Notes: generated by a model from the sequence alone, not told the origin. Positions 1 through 9,294 are shown, counted from the stretch's first letter. The stretch is 40,003 bases of DNA from an uncultured Bacteroidota bacterium (GCA_903916255.1 CAIWVW010000040.1:1-40003); one strand, 5' to 3'. Program-made: numbers and translations.

Positions 1-849
1 CACATTACCATTGTTCCGGAAATAGAAATGCCGGGGCATTCGGTAGCTGCATTGGCTGCATATCCTCAATATTCCTGCACAGGCGGGCCATTCGAACCGA
101 TGACTGTGTGGGGTGTTTCCGATGAAGTATATTGCGCAGGCAATGACAGCACATTTGCATTTTTAGAAAATATACTTACCGAAGTATGCGCACTTTTCCC
201 GGGAAAATATATCCATATTGGCGGTGACGAATGCCCTAAAGTGCGCTGGAAAACCTGCCCGAAATGCCAGGCCCGAATAAAAAATGAGCATCTTGCCAAT
301 GAAGAAGAATTGCAAAGCTATTTTATAAAACGGATTGTCAGTTTTCTTGGGACGAAAGGAAAAACAGTTATAGGTTGGGATGAAATACTGGAAGGCGGCC
401 TTGCGTCAGATGCTATGGTAATGAGTTGGCGCGGAACTGAAGGAGGAATAGCTGCGGCAAAACAAAATCATTATGTGGTGATGACTCCCGGCAATCCGTG
501 CTATTTCGACCATTACCAATCTAAAGATATAACCCGAGAACCTTTGGCTATTGGCGGATACAACCCGCTTAAAGCTGTTTATGATTATGACCCTACACCC
601 AAAAAATTAAGTGATTTATATAAGGCATATATTATGGGTGCGCAAGGGAATGTATGGACCGAATACATGCCCGATTTCGCCGAAGTGGAATATATGGCAG
701 TACCTCGTATGTGTGCATTGGCAGAGGTTTTATGGAGTAATCCGGAAGATAAAAATTATAAAAACTTTATTAAAAGGCTAAAAATGCAATCGAAATGGCT
801 GGATAGCCAAAATGTAAATTATGATAAAGAATTTCTTGGTAAAAAGTAA
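1..849 (+). CDS. GH20 beta-N-acetylhexosaminidase, 5'-truncated by window edge
   Basis: The open frame runs in from base 1 without a start, so this is the C-terminal part of a longer enzyme; the Met codon at 28 is internal. Glycoside hydrolase family 20 removes terminal beta-linked GlcNAc or GalNAc using substrate-assisted catalysis. The family core is visible: PEIEMPGH near the start, then HIGGDE, whose Asp-Glu pair (bases 226-231) is the polarising Asp and catalytic acid Glu. A conserved Trp in VIGWDEIL, the YFDHYQ segment and the closing EYMAVPRMCALAEVLW block follow. The catalytic barrel appears complete from the sheet preceding the active site to the C-terminus. Any signal peptide or N-terminal domain lies outside the window, so periplasmic or outer-membrane location is only expected from the family. 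Confidence 0.93.
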   Translation, partial: HITIVPEIEMPGHSVAALAAYPQYSCTGGPFEPMTVWGVSDEVYCAGNDSTFAFLENILTEVCALFPGKYIHIGGDECPKVRWKTCPKCQARIKNEHLANEEELQSYFIKRIVSFLGTKGKTVIGWDEILEGGLASDAMVMSWRGTEGGIAAAKQNHYVVMTPGNPCYFDHYQSKDITREPLAIGGYNPLKAVYDYDPTPKKLSDLYKAYIMGAQGNVWTEYMPDFAEVEYMAVPRMCALAEVLWSNPEDKNYKNFIKRLKMQSKWLDSQNVNYDKEFLGKK

Positions 850-855
850 TCTTCC

Positions 856-863
856 TACATTTG
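856..863 (+). promoter_or_regulatory. Bacteroidota -7 promoter element upstream of the Kir channel
   Basis: TACATTTG matches the Bacteroidota sigma-ABfr -7 consensus TAnnTTTG at all fixed positions and lies 31 bases before the channel start codon, just after the hexosaminidase stop. No convincing -33 TTTG was found. It suggests that the channel is transcribed separately from the hexosaminidase. Confidence 0.5.
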
Positions 864-894
864 TATTGAATACCCTATTCCGATTAATAAACAA

Positions 895-1893
895 ATGGCC
901 AATCACAGAAGAATAAATTCACTGTTAAAAGCGAATAACGATACCGGTTTCAGTAACAAATCCGATATTGCATCAAGCAGGTTTGTAAACAAAGACGGCA
1001 CCTTTAATTTACAAAAAACAGGCTTAGGAATTATTAACAGATTCAGCATTTTTCAATTCATGCTGACTATTCCACGCTGGCAATTTATGGGGGTTATACT
1101 CTCGTTTTATATTATTATTAATCTTTTATTTACTTCTGTTTACTTGCTGGTAGGAACTGACCAGTTACAAGGAATGATTAGTGCTGCGCCCTGGGTAAAA
1201 TTCAAAGAAGTATTTTATTTCAGCACACAGACATTTACCACGGTGGGCTATGGCAGAGTAAACCCGGTGGGGGATGCCGTAAATATCATCGCATCTATTG
1301 AATCGCTTTCCGGTTTATTATCGCTGGCTATTGCTACCGGTTTAATTTACGGGCGTTTTGCCCGGCCAAAAGCACACTTATTATTCAGCGAACATGCGCT
1401 CATAAGCCCCTTTAAAGGTAAAACAGCTTTAATGTTCCGTTTTGTAAATTACAAAAACAACCACTCGCTCACCAATGTGGAAATTAAGGTTAATGTAGGG
1501 ATGAAAGTTCTAACGGATGGAGAAGCAACCTATCAATATTATACTTTAACTCTTGAAAGAGACAGAGTAGAGAGTATGCCCATGAGTTGGACGGTGGTTC
1601 ATCCGATTGATGAAAACAGCCCGTTCAATGGATTTACACATGAAGATATGAAAACTGCGGATGTAGAACTTTTCGCCCAGATACGCGGGTATGATGATAT
1701 TTTTTCGGACATGGTTCAACAGCGAAGTTCCTATACGTATCATGAAATTCTTTTCAACCGCAAGTTCAGTAAAATGTTTCATGAAAGTGAAGACGGTCAG
1801 ACAACTATCCTTGAACTGGATAAGCTGAGCCATCATCAAGAGGCAAAAATACCGGTTGTTCAGCCTGAATTTTCTGCTGTTAGCGCATCATAA
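895..1893 (+). CDS. Inward-rectifier (Kir/IRK-type) potassium channel
   Basis: This 332-residue protein has the two-transmembrane Kir layout: a cytoplasmic N-terminus with a slide-helix-like stretch, TM1 at about residues 65-87, a pore helix, the selectivity filter TTVGYG at 115-120, TM2 at about 130-153, then a C-terminal cytoplasmic immunoglobulin-like domain of about 170 residues. The length is typical of bacterial KirBac channels. It should pass K+ across the inner membrane and may be gated by ligands or lipids at the C-terminal domain. A perfect -7 box precedes it. Its 3' end overlaps the convergent glycosyltransferase by 34 bases. The family call is firm; the physiological trigger cannot be inferred. 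Confidence 0.93.
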   Translation: MANHRRINSLLKANNDTGFSNKSDIASSRFVNKDGTFNLQKTGLGIINRFSIFQFMLTIPRWQFMGVILSFYIIINLLFTSVYLLVGTDQLQGMISAAPWVKFKEVFYFSTQTFTTVGYGRVNPVGDAVNIIASIESLSGLLSLAIATGLIYGRFARPKAHLLFSEHALISPFKGKTALMFRFVNYKNNHSLTNVEIKVNVGMKVLTDGEATYQYYTLTLERDRVESMPMSWTVVHPIDENSPFNGFTHEDMKTADVELFAQIRGYDDIFSDMVQQRSSYTYHEILFNRKFSKMFHESEDGQTTILELDKLSHHQEAKIPVVQPEFSAVSAS

Positions 1894-3011
1894 ATATGAA
1901 TCATATCAGCCAGGTTATTTTCCCAATTATATAGCTGTGCCACACGCTTCCGCCCTTCCCTGCCAAGTTTAAATCTTTTCTGTTCATCCTTCACTAAAAC
2001 CTCCAGTGCTTTGGCCAATTCGTCTGCATTTGCCGCAGGCACTATCAATCCGGTTACACCTCCCAGAACCACTTCCGGCAATCCGCCTATATCAGATACC
2101 ACAACTGCTTTTTCACAGGCCATAGCTTCTACGGCTGAGACGCCAAAACTTTCACTTTTATCTATGGAAGGATAGACTCCAATGGACAACATATTCTGGT
2201 AAAATGGAATTTCGGCAGGAGGTATAAACCCGGTGAAAACAACATCAGCTTCCAGCCCCAATTCTTTTATTTTGTGCTTTAACATAGCTTCCGAACTTCC
2301 TTTCCCGACAATTAATAATTTTAAGCAATAGCCCCTAGCGCGTTTTCGCAACAATGCAAAAGCATCCAGCAGGTACCCTATTCCATATTTTTCCTCCAAT
2401 GCCTTAACCGTGCCTATAACAATCGCATCGTCATTAAAAACGTGATGGGCATGGAAAGGCTTGTAAACATCCATATCTATGCCAAAAGGAATTACGGAAA
2501 TATCGTTGTTGGTATAATTCTTTATTTCCTCTTTCATAATGTGGCTCGTCGAACAAATTTTATCGGCCCTGCCCAAGCTAAATTTGAAAACCCATTTGTG
2601 TAGCGGACTGATTTTCGGAAAATTGAAAACATCGCTTCCCCAGGCAGAAATAATATATGGGTGAAACCCTGACAGGGCTCCTACAAATCCATAACTGGAA
2701 GCATAATGAGCATGGAGGATGTCAGGCTTAAATTCTTTTATTGCCCGTTTCAATTCAGGTAAAAGAAAGGGATAAATTGCTTTTGAGAATATTTTAGGAA
2801 TATCTTGCTCTGCAGGAGTGAAAAGAATTTTAATATTTTCCCTATCCTTTATCCAATCGATACCCAATTTGGTAAAACTGAATAACCCTATTTCAATTCC
2901 CTTTTCAGCCAATGCAAGGGCCCACTTTTGAATATGCGTGGAATTGATATCGGCGAGCAACAAAATCCGATTCGTATTATTTTTCAAATTAAATAGCTCC
3001 CGGGTGCTCAC
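1860..3011 (-). CDS. Glycosyltransferase family 4
   Basis: This 383-residue GT-B glycosyltransferase has an N-terminal acceptor-domain Rossmann fold (ILLLADINSTHIQKW) and a C-terminal nucleotide-sugar domain with the GT4 signature ESFGVSAVEAMA followed by a VVVSDIGGLPEVV loop. It probably transfers a hexose from a nucleotide sugar with retention of configuration, during synthesis of the surface glycan encoded next door. The start is GTG at 3011; no in-frame ATG lies close by, and the reading frame matches the family from the first residues. It is divergent from the plus-strand GT4 at 3103 and convergent with the channel gene, overlapping it by 34 bases. The sugar specificity is unknown. Confidence 0.88.
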   Translation of the reverse strand: MSTRELFNLKNNTNRILLLADINSTHIQKWALALAEKGIEIGLFSFTKLGIDWIKDRENIKILFTPAEQDIPKIFSKAIYPFLLPELKRAIKEFKPDILHAHYASSYGFVGALSGFHPYIISAWGSDVFNFPKISPLHKWVFKFSLGRADKICSTSHIMKEEIKNYTNNDISVIPFGIDMDVYKPFHAHHVFNDDAIVIGTVKALEEKYGIGYLLDAFALLRKRARGYCLKLLIVGKGSSEAMLKHKIKELGLEADVVFTGFIPPAEIPFYQNMLSIGVYPSIDKSESFGVSAVEAMACEKAVVVSDIGGLPEVVLGGVTGLIVPAANADELAKALEVLVKDEQKRFKLGREGRKRVAQLYNWENNLADMIHIYDALTAENSG

Positions 3012-3084
3012 TTTACATTATCAAGGATGGGTTCCAAAGGTAAGACTTTAATGCGTTTTTACCGACAGTTCGCAGTTATTATGC

Positions 3085-3092
3085 TATTTTTG
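3085..3092 (+). promoter_or_regulatory. Bacteroidota -7 promoter element upstream of plus-strand GT4
   Basis: TATTTTTG is a full match to TAnnTTTG and lies only 10 bases before the ATG at 3103, so any transcript would have a very short leader. It sits in the 91-base gap between two divergent glycosyltransferase genes. Confidence 0.45.
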
Positions 3093-3102
3093 TGGATATT
3101 AT

Positions 3103-4272
3103 ATGGCGGATAAAAGACTTAAAATAGCCTATTTAACATCTACCGACTCCCGCAACCGGCACGCCTGGTCGGGCACGCAGTTTTCCATTTGGAATGCCCT
3201 TCAAAAGCATGTCGGCGATGTAGAACTTATCCATTCGGTAAAACCTTTTTTTCCGTTATTAATTGGGAAAATTTTAACCGGGCTGGCCCAAAAAATTATT
3301 CGTAAAAGATATAATTACCGGCACAGCCAATTGCTTGCTAAAGGCTATGCCCGAATAGTAAATAAAAAACTAAGGAGAAGTAGTTATAACCTTATTGTAG
3401 TGCCCGATACTTCTACATTTATACCCTACCTTAAAACAGATTTGCCTATTGCATACGTCGGCGATTCTACCGTAAAAAGTTCCATGAATTACCATCCCGC
3501 ACTAAGTAACTTGCTTTCTTTTTCGGCGCACGAAACGATAGAAATAGAAAGCAAGGCATTTCAGAAAGCAGCATTTTTAATTTTTTCATCTGATTGGGCT
3601 GCCAACTCTGCGATTCATGATTTTCAAATAGATTCTAAAAAAGTATTTGTAGCTCCGTTCGGGCCGAATATGGAAACTTCCACATTACCTGCAAGAGAAC
3701 TTGCATTATCCAAACAAAAGACAAAAGAATGCAGGCTTTTTTTTATAGGAGTTAGCTGGAAAAATAAGGGCGGCTCTATTGCTTATGATGCCATGGTAGA
3801 ACTGAACAAAATGGGAATTGATACTCAACTTACAGTATGTGGGTGTGTTCCACCCGCAGAGTTCAATCATCCTAAATTAAAGGTTATTCCCTTCCTTGAT
3901 AAACACAATGAAGAACAGCGAAAGGAACTGGACGATATTTACCTTCACACCGATTTCCTTATTTTACCTACAAGATTTGAAGCTTTCGGAGTTGTTTTTT
4001 CAGAAGCATCGGCATTTGGGGTACCTTCCTTAGCAACAGATACAGGCGGGGTTCCATCTGCAATCACGGAGGGGAAAAATGGATTTTTACTTCCTTATAC
4101 GGCTACAGGCAAGGATTATGCTCAAGTAATTGCTTCTGTTTTTTCAGACGATGAAAAGTATTTTTCCATTGCTAAAGAAGCGCGAAATTTATTCGAAACC
4201 CTTTTAAATTGGGATAACTGGGCGGAAATTTTCAAGGAAGCATATCGCAAAAATGTATCAGGAACCAAATAG
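3103..4272 (+). CDS. Glycosyltransferase family 4, plus-strand gene within the polysaccharide locus
   Basis: This 389-residue protein starts with a GT-B fold (LKIAYLTSTDSRN, then a WSGTQFSIW segment reminiscent of the glycine-rich acceptor loop). It carries the C-terminal GT4 donor-site signature FEAFGVVFSEASAFG followed by LATDTGGVPSAI. The expected role is addition of one sugar to a cell-surface glycan on the cytoplasmic side. It is the only gene of the locus on the plus strand, with its own -7 box, and its 3' end overlaps the convergent GT2-GT4 fusion by 15 bases. It may be an independent insertion into the cluster. Donor and acceptor are unknown. Confidence 0.87.
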   Translation: MADKRLKIAYLTSTDSRNRHAWSGTQFSIWNALQKHVGDVELIHSVKPFFPLLIGKILTGLAQKIIRKRYNYRHSQLLAKGYARIVNKKLRRSSYNLIVVPDTSTFIPYLKTDLPIAYVGDSTVKSSMNYHPALSNLLSFSAHETIEIESKAFQKAAFLIFSSDWAANSAIHDFQIDSKKVFVAPFGPNMETSTLPARELALSKQKTKECRLFFIGVSWKNKGGSIAYDAMVELNKMGIDTQLTVCGCVPPAEFNHPKLKVIPFLDKHNEEQRKELDDIYLHTDFLILPTRFEAFGVVFSEASAFGVPSLATDTGGVPSAITEGKNGFLLPYTATGKDYAQVIASVFSDDEKYFSIAKEARNLFETLLNWDNWAEIFKEAYRKNVSGTK

Positions 4273-6246
4273 ATTTTGATACGCTCTGCAGAAATTATTT
4301 TTTGAAAAATTATTTTTTGCATGTATGTATGCATTTACTGACAAGGATTTCAGCAGATAGCGGTTTTCAGAAAGGTTTTTAATTATTGCCACCATTTCAG
4401 AAACCACTATTCCTGCATCGTTGCCGGAAGTTACATAGCCCGTTTGCTTATTTATAACGTGCAAAGGCACATCGCCTACATTGCTAGATATAGGAACCAC
4501 TCCATTTGCCATTGCTTCCATAATAGCCATTGGGAATCCTTCCGTGGTGGAAGTAATCAACAGAACATCTGCACCGCAATAAACTGCTTCCAATCTGTCT
4601 TCATCTGTTATTTCACCTGTAAAGTCAATATAAGGGTAAGTCGACTTATCGACTGCAGCGGAAACGTCACCCACCATTTTAAATTTGGCCGGAATATTTT
4701 GCTTTTTACATTCAGCAGCAATTTGTGCTACCAGATAAGCTCTCTTTTCAGGGGTCCCTCGCCCCACGTAAATCACATTTAATTTTTCTCCCGACTGCTT
4801 TTCAGGCATCTCAGCGCGAACATCGACAAAATTTGGAATATAAATTAACCTTTCCGAAAAATTTTTTGGGACATTATTTTCATGGTAAAAATGGATACAA
4901 TTTTCAATTGCCTTTTTGCTGATAAAAACCCGTTTTTCCAATTGCATAGCAGAAAACAGAAGAGCTTTTTCGGCTCCGTTATCAGGATAAATAAAGGAAT
5001 GCTTTAAGTCCATGCATTTGGTTTCCGGAGATAAAGATGGCAACAATTCATAATAAAAAACCGAATTACACCCCATTGTTTTACTGTCATTTTGACTATT
5101 AATATAATCAACAATCATTTTCTTTGCCTTCGCTGAGATAGTAAGATAGTTTAAAACCTCCGGAATATCGAATACCCTGGAACTCCTTTCAAACTTTGGT
5201 AGAAACAATTTATTATTGGAAAACCCGGTAATAAAAACAAGCGGATTTTTATCTTTTATACACTCCAATATATCCGAGTGGACCCGTTCAGCGCCGCCAA
5301 CATGGACATACGGGAAGAAAAAAATAAGATTATGGGAATGTGTATTAAGATAATTTTTCAGCCTCAAAAAATCAGCATATACTTTAAAAGGGTTCGTGGT
5401 TATAATCCGCTTTATTGCTCGTAGGAAATCGGGAATCACATATAGCTTCCAATACCTTGCCAATCCTCGCATCCATGAGTAAAGAACCTTGAAAAAGAAA
5501 CCGTTTATTTTCAGTTTAGATGCCTGAAATGTTAAAAATCTTTGCTTGCATTTATTTACCTTCTTCTGAGATGATTCCGGAGTATTTTTGTTCATGGTTA
5601 CAGAATCAAAATGGATTCTGTATTTCAATAATACTTCATTTATCTTTTCGATACGCAGCCCGTCAGCAGACATTCTGAGCCATAAATCCCAATCTTCCAC
5701 ATTTTTCTGCCCGCTTCTGTACAAATACTTTTCTGCTAAAGACTTTCGCATTACTACAGAAGGGTGCGCAATGCAATTCTCTTTAGGCAGCGTATCGTAA
5801 ATTTCGTTTGAAGAATTGGCATAAATATCACTATCCCAATTTCCCGTTTCTTCTCCGTCAGCATTCATTAACCTGACCCTTGCAGCCACCACACTAACAT
5901 TCGGGTTTGTATCCAAAAATTTAACTTGTTTGTCCAATCTTTCCGGAACACTGATATCATCGCAGTCCATGCGAGCTATATACTCGCCTTTTGCAAGTCG
6001 GATACCTATATTAAGGCTGCTTATTAATCCCAGATTCTTTTCATTATTCACAAGATTAATCCGCCCATCATTAAATGAATTAATAATGGAACTACTTTTA
6101 TCCGTGCTGCCGTCATTAATTATCAGGAACTCAAAATCAGTAAAAGTTTGTTTCAAAATACTGCTGATTGCATCAGCAAGGTATTTTTCGCCGTTATAAA
6201 CAGCCATCAGAACGGTAACCTTCGGACTAGTTATATTTTCTGCCAT
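4258..6246 (-). CDS. Bifunctional glycosyltransferase, GT2-GT4 fusion
   Basis: This 662-residue protein contains two complete glycosyltransferase modules. Residues about 8-240 are GT2 (GT-A fold): VTVLMAVYNGEKYL, the INDGSTD donor motif, and the metal-binding MDCDD at 93-97. Residues about 305-660 are GT4 (GT-B fold): VHVGGAERV near 312, NVIYVGRGTPEKRA, and the EGFPMAIMEAMA signature from about 569. Two consecutive transfers, one inverting and one retaining, could be made by one polypeptide. It is the last gene of the minus-strand operon; its 5' end overlaps the fucosyltransferase by 16 bases, indicating translational coupling. No transmembrane segment is evident, so it acts at the cytoplasmic face. 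Linkages formed are unknown. Confidence 0.88.
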   Translation of the reverse strand: MAENITSPKVTVLMAVYNGEKYLADAISSILKQTFTDFEFLIINDGSTDKSSSIINSFNDGRINLVNNEKNLGLISSLNIGIRLAKGEYIARMDCDDISVPERLDKQVKFLDTNPNVSVVAARVRLMNADGEETGNWDSDIYANSSNEIYDTLPKENCIAHPSVVMRKSLAEKYLYRSGQKNVEDWDLWLRMSADGLRIEKINEVLLKYRIHFDSVTMNKNTPESSQKKVNKCKQRFLTFQASKLKINGFFFKVLYSWMRGLARYWKLYVIPDFLRAIKRIITTNPFKVYADFLRLKNYLNTHSHNLIFFFPYVHVGGAERVHSDILECIKDKNPLVFITGFSNNKLFLPKFERSSRVFDIPEVLNYLTISAKAKKMIVDYINSQNDSKTMGCNSVFYYELLPSLSPETKCMDLKHSFIYPDNGAEKALLFSAMQLEKRVFISKKAIENCIHFYHENNVPKNFSERLIYIPNFVDVRAEMPEKQSGEKLNVIYVGRGTPEKRAYLVAQIAAECKKQNIPAKFKMVGDVSAAVDKSTYPYIDFTGEITDEDRLEAVYCGADVLLITSTTEGFPMAIMEAMANGVVPISSNVGDVPLHVINKQTGYVTSGNDAGIVVSEMVAIIKNLSENRYLLKSLSVNAYIHAKNNFSKNNFCRAYQNLFGS

Positions 6247-7112
6247 CCTTCGGGTATAATATCTTTTACACTAATTGCAGAATCATTAAACCATCTGGCA
6301 GGTGCAATAACCATCTTTTCCGGATTAGCATTCAACCACGCAGCCCACCAGCTAAAACTGCTGTTGGCAATTATATTATGTTTGCACAGGCTCATTAATT
6401 GCATATCTAAATAACTGTTGATGCCCGAGTTATTATCAATATAAGTTACAGGAACATCAAACTTCATATTTTCCTTTACCCAATGCAAATCATCCGAAAA
6501 AATATAAAGCCGAACATTCTCTATTTTATTTTTAATTTCTTCTATTGCCTTATAATAGTATTCGGGGCTGCAACTTCCATGGTACCGGTTTGTTTCCGGG
6601 TTATGCACATAATCGCCTCTGCGTATATGCACACCTACGGAATTACAGGCTTCCATGCTTTCAGCCAACCTATTATTTACGCCACTAAGAGGTGTTTTAA
6701 ATGTAAAATCCTTCCGGATGGTTTCTTGTATTGAAAGAAAATATTTTTCAGTTTGCCAAAACCCAATCAGTAAAGAGTTTTTGGGTGAATTTAAAATTTG
6801 CGAATTATATTCATTGGAAGGCTCGCCAATAGTGTAATATGGAAAGACGAATGGCAAAATTTGCCGGATACCTCTTTTTAATTTACTGTTTTGTAAGTCG
6901 TTAAATTTGGAAATATCTGTTTCCGATGCCACTGCAATATCAGAAGAAAAAACATTAAGTTCAAAGTTCCTGCTGGTGTGATTGAGGGCCGTATCGTTCA
7001 GAAATGAAACATCTACCTTAAGGGTGGTATTCCGCAGCAATGAAATCCTTCGTCCCAATGCATATTGAAACATTTGATTTCCGAGCCCGCCCATGAGTTT
7101 AACAATAATCAT
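6231..7112 (-). CDS. Alpha-1,2-fucosyltransferase, GT11 family
   Basis: This 293-residue protein begins with the GT11 hallmark VKLMGGLGNQMFQYALG and has the GDP-fucose-binding motif HIRRGDYV at residues 162-169 and the C-terminal NSSFSWWAAWLN block. The length is normal for bacterial FutC/WbsJ-like enzymes. It should move fucose from GDP-L-fucose to O-2 of a galactose-type acceptor. No GDP-fucose biosynthesis gene (gmd, fcl) lies in the window, so the donor must come from elsewhere. It sits in the middle of the operon, three bases after the GT4 gene and overlapping the fusion gene. Acceptor specificity is inferred from the family; some GT11 members use other acceptors. Confidence 0.9.
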   Translation of the reverse strand: MIIVKLMGGLGNQMFQYALGRRISLLRNTTLKVDVSFLNDTALNHTSRNFELNVFSSDIAVASETDISKFNDLQNSKLKRGIRQILPFVFPYYTIGEPSNEYNSQILNSPKNSLLIGFWQTEKYFLSIQETIRKDFTFKTPLSGVNNRLAESMEACNSVGVHIRRGDYVHNPETNRYHGSCSPEYYYKAIEEIKNKIENVRLYIFSDDLHWVKENMKFDVPVTYIDNNSGINSYLDMQLMSLCKHNIIANSSFSWWAAWLNANPEKMVIAPARWFNDSAISVKDIIPEGWQKI

Positions 7113-7115
7113 TTC

Positions 7116-8288
7116 TCAGTTTTCTTGCAGAAGTTTTTTATAGAGCTCCTCGAATCTTACCGTAATTATTTCCCAGGTAAATTTTTCCTCCCAGGCTTTA
7201 TGTCCGGCAGCGGCCAATTGCTCCCGTATTTCCTTATGGTTATAAATGTAGTCAAGAATCTTGCTTGAGGCTTTTATTTTTGCATGGCTAAATCCTTTGC
7301 TGTCAATGGAAGTAGGAAGAAGTTTTCCACCATTGCTCCAGTCAATTATTTCTTTTGAATTTCCGACATCTGTGGTTAAAAAAGGAATTTGTGCTGCCAT
7401 GCATTCAAACAAGACAATAGGTGAACATTCCACATTGGAAGGGAATAAAAACAAATCTGCCTCTTTATATGCCTCAACGGTTTCTTCGCGGTTAAGGTGA
7501 GTTACAATAACACGTCTTTTGGGAGGGAAATTAAACATCTTCCATACTTTGTACCGCCTGCTGCGGTTCATGTAGGCCACAAAATCTTTGTTATTATATC
7601 CTGTAAAAAGCAATACCCCGTCTTTTATTTTCGATTTCAAATATATCTTCAAAGCTTCCGCATGGCCTTTTATTCCGGTATATGAGCCCACATGCAATAT
7701 GAGGAATTCATCTTTAGAAATATTCAATTTTTTACGAATATTTATTTTCTGAGGAGCCATGAATTCATCTTTCGCAGCGCCATTAGGAATTACAAGCAGG
7801 TTTTTAATTCCATTTTCGCGGGCAAAATTTATGTCGCGATAATCATTGGATAAAAAAACATTCGCATTATAATTCTTCATCCAGCTTTTCATATTCTCGA
7901 AATACAAAGCATACTCTTTTTTATAAAACCCCGAGAAGCCTGTCGGAACCGATACTTTCTTTGCTTTAATTTTACCGAGCATTGGCAACGCTATATCTGT
8001 TGCCCATTGCTGCGCGGCAAAATTTGTCATAATATCAAAATCGGAATTCAACAAAAAGTTTTGATAGTTTTCTGTGTCTCCTTTTATTCCCAATGTAAAA
8101 TTCCCCGATATTTTAAATTCCCGTATCTGTACACCATTCAATGAATCAAATTTACGGTCTGGGTTAGCCGAAGTAGCTACTGTAACTTCATGCCCCATTG
8201 CAACAAGCCTTTCAGAAAGCTGCCGTACAACCTCCTGCATGCCGCCTATAGACGGTAAGTATGATTCGACAGTATGCAATATTTTCAT
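7116..8288 (-). CDS. Glycosyltransferase family 4
   Basis: This 390-residue GT-B enzyme opens with the acceptor-domain motif SYLPSIGGMQEVVRQLSERL, typical of GT4 proteins that handle lipid-linked or glycan acceptors. It ends with the donor signature NVECSPIVLFECMAAQIPFL and a TTDVGNSKEII loop. The usual EX7E motif is represented by Glu residues in VECSPIVLFE. It is translationally coupled to the upstream GT2 gene by a 4-base ATGA overlap and followed by the fucosyltransferase after 3 bases. It is probably an inner-leaflet enzyme of repeat-unit assembly. The donor sugar cannot be read from sequence. Confidence 0.87.
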   Translation of the reverse strand: MKILHTVESYLPSIGGMQEVVRQLSERLVAMGHEVTVATSANPDRKFDSLNGVQIREFKISGNFTLGIKGDTENYQNFLLNSDFDIMTNFAAQQWATDIALPMLGKIKAKKVSVPTGFSGFYKKEYALYFENMKSWMKNYNANVFLSNDYRDINFARENGIKNLLVIPNGAAKDEFMAPQKINIRKKLNISKDEFLILHVGSYTGIKGHAEALKIYLKSKIKDGVLLFTGYNNKDFVAYMNRSRRYKVWKMFNFPPKRRVIVTHLNREETVEAYKEADLFLFPSNVECSPIVLFECMAAQIPFLTTDVGNSKEIIDWSNGGKLLPTSIDSKGFSHAKIKASSKILDYIYNHKEIREQLAAAGHKAWEEKFTWEIITVRFEELYKKLLQEN

Positions 8289-9286
8289 GTCAGGGGCTGC
8301 ATTCTGATACTGATTCTATATAAAACCTTATACCAATACTTAAGTAAAATATTTTTCCCGGCTGCTTCTTGTTTAGCTGTATAATACCTGTATTTTAATG
8401 TTCTCACATGTTTTCCCATTTTTGGTTTTACGCTCGGAACATCATTCCCTGTTTGTTGAGCTACTTTACTCACCAGTTCATTCAAAACAGTTAGCATTTT
8501 ATCGAGCGAAGGGTTCCCATCATAAGAGCTATCGTCTCCATGATACAAACCGAATAATTGAGTAACAGCATAAGAGTCCCCGGCATAAAAAAAGTTAACA
8601 TTTTCAATGCTTTGGTCTATTACTTTATGCGAATAATTAACCGTAGTTTGTGAAATCCCACTGCTTACTTCCCTGTAACATACAAGCACTTCGGGCAAGT
8701 TAGCGATTTTTGTAACACGCGAAAATCTGGCCCAAAGGTCATAATCCTGAATCAGGGAATCCTTGGCTACATTATAATAACCAACCCTTTTAAGTATATC
8801 CCTGCGCATCATTACAGAACTATGTACAAAAGGATTGTTAAAGAATAAATCTATTTTCAATTGAGTATCCTCCGCCGGATGTTTATGAAATCTGCGCACA
8901 TCATTTTTAGCCGGAATAATTTCTGCCCATGTGCCCACCAATCCTGTATCGCTGTTTTTCACTAAAAAATCCACTTGTTTTTCAAACCTCTCAGGCAGCG
9001 ATATATCATCGGCATCCTGCCGGGCAATTAACGCACCATTTGCCAAATCTATTCCCCTGTTCAGCGTTTTTGCCATTCCGCAATTAGGCTGATAATAGTA
9101 TCGTATTCTTTTATCCTCGATTTTCCTGATAATTTCTTCCGAGTTATCTTTTGAACCATCATTAATTATTATCAGTTCAAAATTTCCGTATGTCTGTGCT
9201 AAAATACTCTTCACAGATTCCTCAATATATTCCCCTGCATTGTAAACAGGGAGTATTACACTTATTAATGGAGTTGTGGCAGGCAT
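8285..9286 (-). CDS. Glycosyltransferase family 2
   Basis: This 333-residue GT-A enzyme has the motifs ISVILPVYNAGEYI, IINDGSKDNS and the metal-binding RQDADD, followed by the family's ISLPERFEKQVDFL helix. HSSVMMRRDIL and the DYDLWARF acceptor-site segment are also present. An additional C-terminal region of about 90 residues has no recognisable motif. It probably transfers a hexose with inversion to the growing glycan. It lies in the operon 8 bases after the preceding GT2 gene and overlaps the next gene by 4 bases. It resembles the GT2 half of the fusion protein at 4258-6246, suggesting a common ancestor. Confidence 0.88.
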   Translation of the reverse strand: MPATTPLISVILPVYNAGEYIEESVKSILAQTYGNFELIIINDGSKDNSEEIIRKIEDKRIRYYYQPNCGMAKTLNRGIDLANGALIARQDADDISLPERFEKQVDFLVKNSDTGLVGTWAEIIPAKNDVRRFHKHPAEDTQLKIDLFFNNPFVHSSVMMRRDILKRVGYYNVAKDSLIQDYDLWARFSRVTKIANLPEVLVCYREVSSGISQTTVNYSHKVIDQSIENVNFFYAGDSYAVTQLFGLYHGDDSSYDGNPSLDKMLTVLNELVSKVAQQTGNDVPSVKPKMGKHVRTLKYRYYTAKQEAAGKNILLKYWYKVLYRISIRMQPLT

Positions 9287-9294
9287 AAGGTTTT

